Part shown: one piece after another, positions 5,963-12,569 of the stretch | How the letters are laid out: each line of letters starts with the position of its first letter | How positions within the stretch are numbered: the stretch's first letter is position 1 | DNA from: Gammaproteobacteria bacterium | GTDB lineage: Bacteria > Pseudomonadota > Gammaproteobacteria > BMS3Bbin11 | Direction: 5' to 3' | Assembly: GCA_030597275.1 (NCBI GenBank) | Contig: JAUVSB010000010.1 | Location: 1 to 14,550 of the forward strand | Length of the DNA: 14,550 nt | Made by a program: the position numbers and the translations under genes | Notes under the pieces: model-generated | Seen by the model: the letters and a program-made list of their open reading frames with translations, nothing else | What the model was told of the DNA's origin: nothing | Databases searched by the model: none

Positions 5963-7598
5963 TCGATAAGACGTGACGCATGTAAGCTGAGGTAATGGGG
6001 TAGCGGCGGTCTCGCCCGAAAGCTATTTTTGTTATTCGCACACCGGGGGCCGCCTGTTTACGCTTGTATTCATTGAGATCAACCAGGCGCAGCACCTTGC
6101 GTACAGTATCGCGGTCAAAACCACTGGCAATAATTTCCTCCAGCCCAAGTTCTTTTTCCACATACATTTCGAGGATTGGATCAAGGATTTCATAGGCTGG
6201 AAGTGAGTCTTCATCTTTCTGATCATCAGCCAGTTCAGCACTTGGAGGCCTATCGATAACTCGTTGAGGAATCACCTGCCCCTGCTTGTTTCGCCAGTTG
6301 GCCAGTTCATAGACAAGCATCTTGGGCACATCCTTGATCACTGCATAGCCGCCCGCCATATCGCCATAGAGCGTGGCATATCCAACGGCCATTTCACTTT
6401 TGTTGCCCGTCGTCAGCACGATGCGGCCCTGCTTGTTGGAGATCGCCATCAAGATGACACCCCGGCATCGAGCCTGGATATTCTCTTCAGTGACATCGAC
6501 TGGTGCAGAGGCAAAAGCCTCCTTAAGACCGTCAAGAAACGCCATAAACATCGGCTCTATCGGAATGACCTGATAATGCGCACCCAAGCTCTCAGCCTGT
6601 TCCCTGGCATCTTCAACACTCATGGACTGGGTATACCGTGAAGGCATTAATACTGCCTCAACATTCTCTGCACCCATTGCATCACAGGCGATAGCAAGTG
6701 TCAGTGCTGAATCAATACCACCCGACAGGCCGATCACTGCACCCTTGAAACCATTCTTTAGCGCGTAATCACGTACGCCAAGCACCAGGGCACGATAGAT
6801 ACTTTCAGTTGCTGGTAAATCCGGCGACACAGTGGAGGGAACGGGTCGCAGCCCCTCGTCTGTACGGACAAACTCAACCACAGACAGGTCTTCCTCAAAA
6901 ACCGGTGCATGCATTAGTCTTGTGCCATTTTCATCGACAACAAACGAACCACCATCAAAAACCAGTTCATCCTGACCACCGACCATATTGACGTAAGCGA
7001 CAGGTACAGTATTTTCTCTGGCCTGTCTGGAAACTGCATCAAAACGTTCATCGCCCTTCTCCATGTGGTAGGGAGAGGCATTGAGGTTCAGAATTAGTTC
7101 AGCACCGGCCTTTACTGCCTGCGTAACCGGACCATCCTGCCAGATATCCTCACAAATACTAATACCAATAGTTCCAGCTACTGTTTCTACTATGCATGGA
7201 CTGTCGCCAGCAACAAAATACCGTTTCTCATCAAAAACACTGTAATTGGGAAGATTCTGCTTATCGTAACGGCCAATCTGCACCCCATTTTTAATGACAA
7301 CAGCAGAGTTATACAGACGACTATTTTCCAGTATTGGACAGCCTATAACAGCTGTAATGCCATGTATTTTTTTGATTAATTTATTCAGTACCTTTCGAGC
7401 ATCTGTAATGAAACCATGACGTAATAACAAATCTTCAGGCGGGTAGCCTGTTAGATTAAGCTCGGGAAACAAAATTACATCTGCGCCAAGCTCATCTCTC
7501 GCCCGGTTTACCCACAGTAGAATCTTGTCAGCGTTACCCTGCAAGTCTCCAACCAGGCTGTCGTGCTGGGCCAGGGCTATTTTTATACTCTGCGTCAT
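5952..7598 (-). CDS. nadE: Glutamine-dependent NAD+ synthetase
   Basis: The 548-residue protein joins a nitrilase-fold glutaminase domain to an ATP-pyrophosphatase synthetase domain. The glutaminase triad is visible as E46 (FPELNLTGYPPEDLL), K113 (RYDKQNLPNYSVFDEKRYF) and C149 (ISICEDIW). The PP-loop SGGIDS is at 292-297 and begins the synthetase half. It converts nicotinate adenine dinucleotide to NAD+ using ammonia released from glutamine. A longer reading from 7643 would add 15 residues (MCGFPVTREIKKQLN). I prefer the ATG at 7598, because MTQSIKIALAQHD is the usual start of this family. The ribosome-binding site is weak for both. The gene is divergent from the DUF482 gene and translationally overlaps the phosphopantetheinyl transferase gene downstream. 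Confidence 0.95.
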   Translation of the reverse strand: MTQSIKIALAQHDSLVGDLQGNADKILLWVNRARDELGADVILFPELNLTGYPPEDLLLRHGFITDARKVLNKLIKKIHGITAVIGCPILENSRLYNSAVVIKNGVQIGRYDKQNLPNYSVFDEKRYFVAGDSPCIVETVAGTIGISICEDIWQDGPVTQAVKAGAELILNLNASPYHMEKGDERFDAVSRQARENTVPVAYVNMVGGQDELVFDGGSFVVDENGTRLMHAPVFEEDLSVVEFVRTDEGLRPVPSTVSPDLPATESIYRALVLGVRDYALKNGFKGAVIGLSGGIDSALTLAIACDAMGAENVEAVLMPSRYTQSMSVEDAREQAESLGAHYQVIPIEPMFMAFLDGLKEAFASAPVDVTEENIQARCRGVILMAISNKQGRIVLTTGNKSEMAVGYATLYGDMAGGYAVIKDVPKMLVYELANWRNKQGQVIPQRVIDRPPSAELADDQKDEDSLPAYEILDPILEMYVEKELGLEEIIASGFDRDTVRKVLRLVDLNEYKRKQAAPGVRITKIAFGRDRRYPITSAYMRHVLSNDL

Positions 7599-7688
7599 AT
7601 TTAGCTGTTTTTTTATTTCACGTGTGACTGGAAATCCACACATATGAAATCGGGTTAATAATCATAGGTGAATGATACACTTCTATGC
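7599..7688. promoter_or_regulatory. Divergent spacer between nadE and the DUF482 gene
   Basis: These 90 bp must contain the promoters for nadE-PPTase (minus) and probably for DUF482-aat-bpt (plus). An interrupted inverted repeat GTGTG...CACAC lies at 7622-7641. I see no -35/-10 pair on either strand that I would call with confidence, and no recognisable NAD-regulator operator. An AGGTGA at 7666-7671 looks like a ribosome-binding site, but it is 17 nt from the preferred ATG and abuts an in-frame GTG at 7668. Confidence 0.35.
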
Positions 7689-8837
7689 ATGCAAATCGAA
7701 ATCGCTAACTCAATACTGGACATACCTGCAGACTCATGGGACAACTTAAATGGTGACGGCAACCCTTTTACCAGTTATGCCTTTCTCAGTGCGCTTGAGG
7801 AGTCAGGAAGTATCGGCGGAAAAACTGGCTGGGTTCCCAGGTATCTGCTCATGCGGGATAACAGGGGTATTCTAGCCGGGGCTTTACCGATGTACGAAAA
7901 GCATCATTCCTGGGGTGAATACGTATTTGACTGGGCCTGGGCCAACGCCTGGCAGCAATGCGGACTGGCTTACTACCCCAAGCTGATTATTGCAGTACCT
8001 TTTTCACCTGTTAGTGGACACCGTTTTCTCGTTGCCGCTGAAAATGATCGGGAAAAAACCATTCAGCACTTACAGAGTGCTGCAGTCGATTATGCAAAGA
8101 AAGAATCCTATTCTTCACTACATTGTCTGTTTCCCACCCACCATGAATGCGAACTTCTTCAACAGCATGGGCTATTAATCCGGCACGATGTCCAGTTTCA
8201 CTGGAAAAATAATGACTACCAGGATTTCAGGGGATTTCTAGCTACCATGAACTCACGTAAACGCAAAAAGATAAGCCGCGAACGACGAAGAGTCAGTGAA
8301 ATCGGTGTCGAGTTCAAAATCATCAATGGAACATCCTTGACGGCCAGCCATATGGAAGAAATGTATGACTTTTATCTCTCAACTATTATGGCCCACGGCT
8401 CTCAGGCCTATCTCAGTAAAAATTTCTTTCTCCTGTTGGCAGAACGGTTGGCAGGTAATATCGTTTTAATAGAGGCGCATTATCAGGGAGAGGTGATTGC
8501 GGCGGCCCTGAATATTCGCCATGGGGCTATACTTTATGGGCGCTACTGGGGCTGCAAGGAGGAATATCACAGCCTGCATTTTGAAACCTGCTATTACCAG
8601 GCGATCGATTATTGTATAAGCAATGCTCTGTCGTGCTTTGAAGGAGGAGCCCAGGGCGAGCATAAGCTCAGCCGCGGTTTCCTGCCTGTCATCACCTGCT
8701 CTGCCCACTGGATGGAGGACCAGAGGCTGACCTCTGCGATTAGTGATTTTCTTAGTCGTGAAAAAGCACATGTTGCTCACTATCAGCAATTGTTAAGCGA
8801 GCGTAGTCCTTACAGGAATGACGCCAATAGTAGCTAA
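7689..8837 (+). CDS. DUF482 (COG3146) FemAB-like GNAT-fold protein
   Basis: The 382-residue protein shows the conserved blocks of DUF482, often annotated as predicted N-acyltransferase or 'peptidogalycan biosynthesis' protein: NPFTSYAFLSALEESGS near residues 25-41, EYVFDWAWANAW at 77-88, YYPKLIIAVPFSPVSG at 95-110, a basic FRGFLATMNSRKRKKISRER segment near 180-199, and FEGGAQGEHKLSRGF near the end. The family is distantly related to FemABX, which transfer amino acids from aminoacyl-tRNA, but its own substrate is not established. I prefer the ATG at 7689 on family fit (MQIEIANSILDIPADSWD); an in-frame GTG at 7668 would add seven residues. It lies 21 bp before aat and probably shares its transcript, which puts it with two aminoacyl-tRNA protein transferases. 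Confidence 0.88.
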   Translation: MQIEIANSILDIPADSWDNLNGDGNPFTSYAFLSALEESGSIGGKTGWVPRYLLMRDNRGILAGALPMYEKHHSWGEYVFDWAWANAWQQCGLAYYPKLIIAVPFSPVSGHRFLVAAENDREKTIQHLQSAAVDYAKKESYSSLHCLFPTHHECELLQQHGLLIRHDVQFHWKNNDYQDFRGFLATMNSRKRKKISRERRRVSEIGVEFKIINGTSLTASHMEEMYDFYLSTIMAHGSQAYLSKNFFLLLAERLAGNIVLIEAHYQGEVIAAALNIRHGAILYGRYWGCKEEYHSLHFETCYYQAIDYCISNALSCFEGGAQGEHKLSRGFLPVITCSAHWMEDQRLTSAISDFLSREKAHVAHYQQLLSERSPYRNDANSS

Positions 8838-8843
8838 TCGAGT

Positions 8844-8861
8844 TATACTAGATTCCCCATG
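8844..8861 (+). promoter_or_regulatory. Candidate -10 box just before aat
   Basis: TATACT at 8844-8849 matches five of six -10 consensus bases and lies 9 nt before the aat ATG at 8859. If used, it would give an almost leaderless aat-bpt mRNA. No -35 element is seen at the right distance and no Shine-Dalgarno lies before the ATG. The site may be coincidental. Confidence 0.25.
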
Positions 8862-9551
8862 CAATTGATTACCGACGAAACACCTGAAACACAGTTTCCA
8901 TCACCAGATTCTGCATCTGAAGAAGGGCTGGTGGCTGTTGGTGGGGAAATTTCAGTCAAGCGTGTACTGAGCGCCTACAGACAGGGTATATTCCCCTGGT
9001 ATAGTGAAGATCAGCCTGTACTATGGTGGTCACCTGAACCTCGTGCCATCCTCTTTCCTGATGACATAAAAATCTCCCGCAGTTTCAAAAAGACACTGCG
9101 CAAAGATCATTTCCACCTCACTGCTGACCAGGCATTTAGAGAGGTCATCGAGGCTTGTGCCGGCCCCCGTATTCGATCACCGGGAGGCGGCACCTGGATC
9201 ACTGAAGAGATGAAAACGACCTATACCCGCCTGCATCAACTGGGATACGCCCACTCCATTGAAGTCTGGAGCGGTGAACAGCTTGTTGGTGGTCTCTATG
9301 GCCTGGCCCTGGGCTCTGCATTTTTTGGTGAGTCTATGTACAGTCACGCCGCAGATGCTTCGAAAGTTGCACTGGTAGGACTGGCTAAATTTGCCAGTAG
9401 TAACAATATAGATTTTATCGATTGCCAGCTTCCTACAGAGCATTTGAGCAGCATGGGTGCGATTAATATCAGCCGTAAAGAATATTTACAGTTGCTGGAG
9501 AAAGCATTGAACAATGAAGACAATACAGAACGCTGGTCCTTAGAAAAATAG
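8859..9551 (+). CDS. aat: Leucyl/phenylalanyl-tRNA--protein transferase
   Basis: The 230-residue length is close to E. coli Aat (234). It shows the family blocks FPSPDSASEEGLVAVGG, YRQGIFPWY, LWWSPEPRAILFP, RSPGGGTWI, GGLYGLALGSAFFGESMYSH and DCQLPTEHLSSMGA in order. Aat attaches Leu or Phe from aminoacyl-tRNA to proteins with N-terminal Arg or Lys, producing primary N-degrons that ClpS delivers to ClpAP. The ATG at 8859 is the only start that keeps the conserved N-terminus; no clear ribosome-binding site precedes it. bpt follows after a single base, so the two N-end-rule transferases are one transcription unit. clpS and clpA, which in E. coli lie near infA and aat, are absent from this window. 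Confidence 0.96.
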   Translation: MQLITDETPETQFPSPDSASEEGLVAVGGEISVKRVLSAYRQGIFPWYSEDQPVLWWSPEPRAILFPDDIKISRSFKKTLRKDHFHLTADQAFREVIEACAGPRIRSPGGGTWITEEMKTTYTRLHQLGYAHSIEVWSGEQLVGGLYGLALGSAFFGESMYSHAADASKVALVGLAKFASSNNIDFIDCQLPTEHLSSMGAINISRKEYLQLLEKALNNEDNTERWSLEK

Positions 9552-9552
9552 C

Positions 9553-10260
9553 ATGTCAGTGTCTGATCTTAGCTTTTTCCTTTCCACCGCGCATGAATGC
9601 AGCTACCTGGCAGGCCACGAGGCCGCATCACTGGTAGCGGATCCAACAATCAGGCTGAATACAGAAAACTACTCTGATTTGATCCAGCTCGGCTTCAGGC
9701 GCAGTGGAGGAATGGCCTATCGGCCACATTGCGGGGCTTGCAAAGCATGTGTTGCCATTAGAATACCAGCAACTGGCTTTCATTTTTCTCGCGGACAGCG
9801 GCGAATCTGGAAGAAAAATGATGACCTTGAGCTCTCAAGTCTGCCTTTAGAATTTCACGAGGAGCATTACAAACTCTACCAACGCTACCAGTCCAGCCGA
9901 CATAAGGGTGGCAGCATGGATGTAGATGATCGTGAAAAATACACCAGTTTTTTTGCAGCAGATGGGCTGGACTCTCGTCTAGTAGAATTCCGCTATGCCG
10001 GGAAACTGCTTTGCGTAGCCGTGATTGACTGGCTGCCTGCAGGTCTATCCTCGATGTATACCTTTTTTGATCCTGAATATGAGAATCGCGGCCTCGGTGT
10101 CTACGCCATCCTGTGGCAGATAGTAAAAGCGCAGGAACTGGGCCTGCCGCATGTTTATCTGGGTTACTGGATAAAGGATTGCGATAAAATGTCTTACAAG
10201 ACCCATTATCGGCCCTATGAACTGTTTGTGCGACAGCAATGGCATCGAGGCATTGACTAA
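9553..10260 (+). CDS. bpt: Bpt leucyl (aspartate/glutamate) tRNA--protein transferase
   Basis: The 235-residue protein begins with a conserved YLAGHEAASLVADP region and has the cysteine cluster HCGACKAC at 59-66. It ends with the GNAT-fold core motifs CVAVIDWLPAGLSSMYTFFDPE and YLGYWIKDCDKMSYKTHYRP. This is the bacterial Bpt group of the ATE1 family, which adds Leu to N-terminal Asp or Glu. These proteins are often labelled arginyltransferase, but in bacteria Leu transfer is the known activity (for example in Vibrio vulnificus). The ATG is 1 nt after the aat stop. No ribosome-binding site is obvious, so it probably depends on translation of aat. Together with Aat it widens the set of N-terminal residues that become N-degrons. 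Confidence 0.95.
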   Translation: MSVSDLSFFLSTAHECSYLAGHEAASLVADPTIRLNTENYSDLIQLGFRRSGGMAYRPHCGACKACVAIRIPATGFHFSRGQRRIWKKNDDLELSSLPLEFHEEHYKLYQRYQSSRHKGGSMDVDDREKYTSFFAADGLDSRLVEFRYAGKLLCVAVIDWLPAGLSSMYTFFDPEYENRGLGVYAILWQIVKAQELGLPHVYLGYWIKDCDKMSYKTHYRPYELFVRQQWHRGID

Positions 10261-10498
10261 GGACTAAGGAACGTAACCGTTTTTTCTTTCGTCTTTCGTC
10301 TTGAAACTTGAATCTCGAAGCTAAAACACTAACTCAAGCCCTATGTGATAAAAAAATAATGACTAATATCGCCAGTCTTTCCTTTTAAATAGACCAATAA
10401 TAGTCTAAAAACCGATATGAAGGCCCAACAGACCTTTACCCCAAACCATTGTTGGTGCATCATACGCGCCCACTATTCAAATACGGGACTTAACGGCT
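10261..10498 (+). other. Spacer and likely leader between bpt and infA
   Basis: No ORF or tRNA is visible in these 238 bp. The first 60 bp contain a pyrimidine-rich stretch and the CTTGAAA-type direct repeat described separately. From about 10330 the sequence is AT-rich and probably carries the infA promoter, but I cannot assign one. A possible leader hairpin has CCAACA at 10425-10430 pairing with TGTTGG at 10450-10455, and a smaller one has TAGAC/GTCTA at 10390-10407. A weak GGGA at 10485-10488 is the only ribosome-binding-site-like sequence before the TTG start of infA. Confidence 0.4.
10300..10321 (+). repeat. CTTGAAA-type short direct repeat, copy 1
   Basis: CTTGAAACTTGAATCTCGAAG is made of degenerate 7-bp units (CTTGAAA, CTTGAAT, CTCGAAG). 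It is preceded by TTTCGTCTTTCGT. A cleaner copy with a similar pyrimidine-rich lead (CTTTCCTCTTGTTA) is at 13336-13352, so the two intergenic regions share a composite element. Confidence 0.5.
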
Positions 10499-10717
10499 TT
10501 GGCAAAAGAAGAATCCATTGAAATGGAAGGTACCATCATTGATACCCTTCCTAACACCACTTTCAAGGTAGAACTTGAGAATGGACACGTTGTAACAGCA
10601 CACATTTCAGGAAAAATGCGCAAACACTATATTCGTATCCTTACTGGCGATAAAGTGACTGTTCAGCTGACCCCTTATGATTTGACCAAGGGTCGTATTA
10701 CATACCGCGCTCGTTGA
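10499..10717 (+). CDS. infA: Translation initiation factor IF-1
   Basis: The 72-residue protein matches IF-1 from end to end, including EGTIIDTLPNTTFKVELENG, VTAHISGKMRKHYIRILTGD and LTPYDLTKGRI. It is a single S1/OB-fold protein that binds the ribosomal A site with IF-2 and IF-3. The length equals E. coli IF-1. The codon giving the expected Met before AKEES is TTG at 10499-10501, and there is no ATG or GTG in frame nearby that would preserve the N-terminus. A TTG start with a weak ribosome-binding site is unusual for an essential initiation factor. The gene follows aat-bpt on the same strand. In E. coli infA is near aat too, but beside clpA, which is missing here. Confidence 0.97.
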   Translation: MAKEESIEMEGTIIDTLPNTTFKVELENGHVVTAHISGKMRKHYIRILTGDKVTVQLTPYDLTKGRITYRAR

Positions 10718-10998
10718 AATAATAAAAAGGCTCATCTGCCTGATCCCCGATACGACCCAAAATACTCCTATTTTCCGTCTCATTCTGCCAACTAGCTGTT
10801 TGTACCGAGTAGATACTGTCGCTTTATTCCTGCAGCAACAACTCTCTTGCTCTGGAAAAAAGTTGCATTCTGAGATAGAGTACCGAGTTCTGCTAGCTGC
10901 AAAGAGACACCTCTAATCTGACCTGCTGCTAACATTGCGGTCAGCATGCAGCAGCTTGCTAAGCTAATTTACAACAACATCAGTAACAGGGAACTACC
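10718..10998 (+). promoter_or_regulatory. infA-prk spacer with duplicated short words upstream of prk
   Basis: These 281 bp hold no convincing gene. Three words occur twice: CATTCTG at 10781 and 10866, CTAGCTG at 10792 and 10893, and GTACCGAGT at 10802 and 10880. They form two blocks of roughly 30-35 bp in shuffled order. Nearer prk, two inverted repeats overlap: CTGCTGC/GCAGCAG (10923-10954) and AGCTT-GCT-AAGCT (10953-10965). A ribosome-binding site AGGGA lies 7 nt before the prk ATG. Autotroph prk genes are often controlled by the LysR-type regulator CbbR, so these words could be regulator sites, but no regulator gene is in the window. I cannot place a promoter. Confidence 0.4.
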
Positions 10999-11892
10999 AT
11001 GTCAAAAAAACATCCAGTCGTTGCCATTACCGGGTCTTCAGGTGCCGGTACTACAACAGTCAAAGATGCCTGCGAACACATTTTTTTCCGCCAGAAGATC
11101 ACACCTCTGGTCGTCGAAGGCGATAGTTTTCATAGCCTGGACCGTGCCGCATTCAAGAAAGCTGTGGCAAAACATGATGCTGCAGGGAATAACTTCTTCA
11201 GTCACTTCGGTCCCGAAGCCAATCATTTCGACAAAATTGCTGAAACCTTCCAGTCGTATGGCGAAACAGGTGGCTGCAAACGCCGCTATTACATTCATAG
11301 TGATGAAGAAGCCCTGTTCCACAATGAAAGACTGGGCGGAACAACTTATACCGCCGGAGAATTCACCCCCTGGGAGGATATGACAGAAGACACAGATCTG
11401 CTGTTTTATGAAGGCCTGCACGGTGGTGCAAAAGACGGTGACATAGATGTCTCAAAATTTGTCGACCTGCTTATTGGCGTCGTTCCAGTTGTGAATCTGG
11501 AATGGATTCAGAAAATTTTCCGTGATAATGCCCAGCGCGGCTATTCAGCAGACGTCATTGTCGACACCATCCTGCGACGCATGCCGGATTATGTGAATTA
11601 CATCACACCTCAGTTTTCGTGTACTGACATCAACCTGCAACGTGTACCAACGGTTGACACATCTAACCCTTTCATTGCCAGGGACATCCCTACTCCGGAT
11701 GAAAGTTTTGTCATCATTCGCTTCAGGGATCCAGCTAAATTTGATATTGATTTTCCATATCTGCTTAACATGATTCCTAACTCCTTCATGTCACGGAGAA
11801 ATACCATAGTCGTTCCAGGTGGCAAAATGGGTCATGCCATGGAATTGATCCTGGCACCTATTATTCAGGATATGATTGCTAACAAATCCTGA
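10999..11892 (+). CDS. prk: Phosphoribulokinase (Calvin cycle type)
   Basis: The 297-residue protein follows the bacterial octameric phosphoribulokinase closely. It has the lysine-free P-loop GSSGAGTTT at 12-20, EGDSFHSLDR at 40-49 with the catalytic-base aspartate D42 plus H45 and R49, FYEGLHGG, GVVPVVNLEWIQKI, PQFSCTDINLQRVPTVDTSN and SRRNTIVVPGGK. It phosphorylates ribulose 5-phosphate to ribulose 1,5-bisphosphate, the CO2 acceptor for RuBisCO. E. coli PrkB is a close paralog of unclear role. The TDIN, NPFIARDIPT and MSRRNT segments look more like autotroph enzymes, so I favour a true Calvin enzyme. It is a single gene, away from any cbb cluster, with its own spacer upstream and a strong terminator downstream. 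Confidence 0.92.
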   Translation: MSKKHPVVAITGSSGAGTTTVKDACEHIFFRQKITPLVVEGDSFHSLDRAAFKKAVAKHDAAGNNFFSHFGPEANHFDKIAETFQSYGETGGCKRRYYIHSDEEALFHNERLGGTTYTAGEFTPWEDMTEDTDLLFYEGLHGGAKDGDIDVSKFVDLLIGVVPVVNLEWIQKIFRDNAQRGYSADVIVDTILRRMPDYVNYITPQFSCTDINLQRVPTVDTSNPFIARDIPTPDESFVIIRFRDPAKFDIDFPYLLNMIPNSFMSRRNTIVVPGGKMGHAMELILAPIIQDMIANKS

Positions 11893-11911
11893 ATAATATA
11901 ACCATAAAAAC

Positions 11912-11946
11912 AAAAAAGCCGGATCGTAATGATCCGGCTTTTTTTT
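11912..11946. terminator. Bidirectional intrinsic terminator between prk and rpmG
   Basis: GCCGGATC at 11918-11925, a 5-nt loop GTAAT and GATCCGGC at 11931-11938 make a perfect 8-bp G+C-rich stem. It is flanked by six A on the left and eight T on the right. On + this is a classic hairpin plus U-tract 20 bp after the prk stop. Read from the minus strand it has the same form and lies about 50 bp after the rpmG stop, so it can serve both converging units. Confidence 0.93.
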
Positions 11947-11993
11947 GACCTGTCAGGCTAGCTGAGTAAAGTCAGTTTTTAATCAATAACACT

Positions 11994-12149
11994 TTATTTT
12001 ATCTTTGCTTCCTTATACATCACATGCTTACGAACAACCGGGTCGAATTTTTTCATCGCCAATTTTTCGGTCATCGTGCGCTTGTTCTTGGTCGTAGTGT
12101 AAAAATGGCCGGTTCCGGCACTGGAAACAAGTTTAATCTTTTCACGCAT
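11994..12149 (-). CDS. rpmG: 50S ribosomal protein bL33
   Basis: Translating the minus strand from the ATG at 12149 gives 51 residues starting MREKIKLVSSAGTGHFYTTT and ending with VVRKHVMYKEAKIK and TAA. This is the bL33 pattern, including KNKRTMTEKLAMKKFDP. It lacks the cysteine pairs seen in the zinc-binding version, so it is the C-minus form. AGGAGA, 7 nt upstream of the ATG, is a strong ribosome-binding site. The gene follows rpmB by 23 bp, the usual rpmB-rpmG order, and the two are surely co-transcribed. bL33 sits near the E site of the large subunit. Confidence 0.96.
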   Translation of the reverse strand: MREKIKLVSSAGTGHFYTTTKNKRTMTEKLAMKKFDPVVRKHVMYKEAKIK

Positions 12150-12172
12150 GATTCTTCTCCTGAGTCTCTAAA

Positions 12173-12409
12173 TCAGACTTTTTCGCCACGTGCCCGCATT
12201 TCAGTCAGCACGGTATCGATACCTTTCTTATCAAGGATACGCAAGCCTTTGCTGGAAACGCGAAGTTTTACCCAGCGATTCTCACTTTCAACCCAGAAAC
12301 GGCGATAATGCAGATTGGGCAAAAAGCTGCGACGTGTTTTGTTATGGGCATGAGAAACATTATTCCCACGTACTGTGTGTTTACCTGTTATTTGGCATAC
12401 TCTGGCCAT
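12173..12409 (-). CDS. rpmB: 50S ribosomal protein bL28
   Basis: The 78-residue protein starts MARVCQITGKHTVRGNNVSH and continues through NKTRRSFLPNLHYRRFWVES to LRILDKKGIDTVLTEMRARG, the bL28 pattern at the exact E. coli length. An ORF open further upstream (to 12478) would add 23 residues, but the ATG at 12409 fits the family and has an AAGGA ribosome-binding site about 9 nt upstream. bL28 joins the large subunit. It heads the rpmB-rpmG unit, has its own candidate promoter at 12497-12525, and lies downstream of radC in the order known from enterobacteria. Confidence 0.97.
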   Translation of the reverse strand: MARVCQITGKHTVRGNNVSHAHNKTRRSFLPNLHYRRFWVESENRWVKLRVSSKGLRILDKKGIDTVLTEMRARGEKV

Positions 12410-12496
12410 TGCTAAAATCCTTACGTGCTTCGTGTTCAGATAGAAATGCTTGTGCAATTTGTACAAACAAACCGACATCTGCCGGAAAGGCGCGAA

Positions 12497-12525
12497 TTTA
12501 TACCAGATTCCAGCACATTTGAACA
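12497..12525 (-). promoter_or_regulatory. Candidate promoter for rpmB-rpmG with G+C-rich discriminator
   Basis: On the minus strand a TATAAA (complement of 12497-12502) is followed by TTCGCGCC. The best -35 options are TGTTCA at 17 bp or TTCAAA at 15 bp spacing, both weak. The G+C-rich stretch just after the -10 resembles the discriminator of stable RNA and ribosomal protein promoters that respond to ppGpp and DksA. The leader to the rpmB ATG would be about 80 nt. Confidence 0.5.
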
Positions 12526-12569
12526 GTATTAATCGCTTAGAAGGCCAAAATTAGTTAATAAAAGCCCTC

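Noticed and set aside
7599..7643. 15-residue N-terminal extension of nadE
   Set aside because: The added residues do not resemble the family; MTQSIKIALAQHD is the usual beginning.
10300..10321. CRISPR-like repeats
   Set aside because: The units are 7 bp, directly adjacent and degenerate, without spacers or cas genes.
10261..10498. tRNA or other structured RNA gene before infA
   Set aside because: No cloverleaf, T-loop motif or CCA end could be found; only short weak hairpins are present.
12410..12478. 23-residue N-terminal extension of rpmB
   Set aside because: bL28 is exactly 78 residues from the ATG at 12409, which has its own ribosome-binding site; the extension is leader sequence.
12024..12522. 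Plus-strand ORFs across the ribosomal protein genes
   Set aside because: They are antisense to rpmG and rpmB, whose protein matches are clear.
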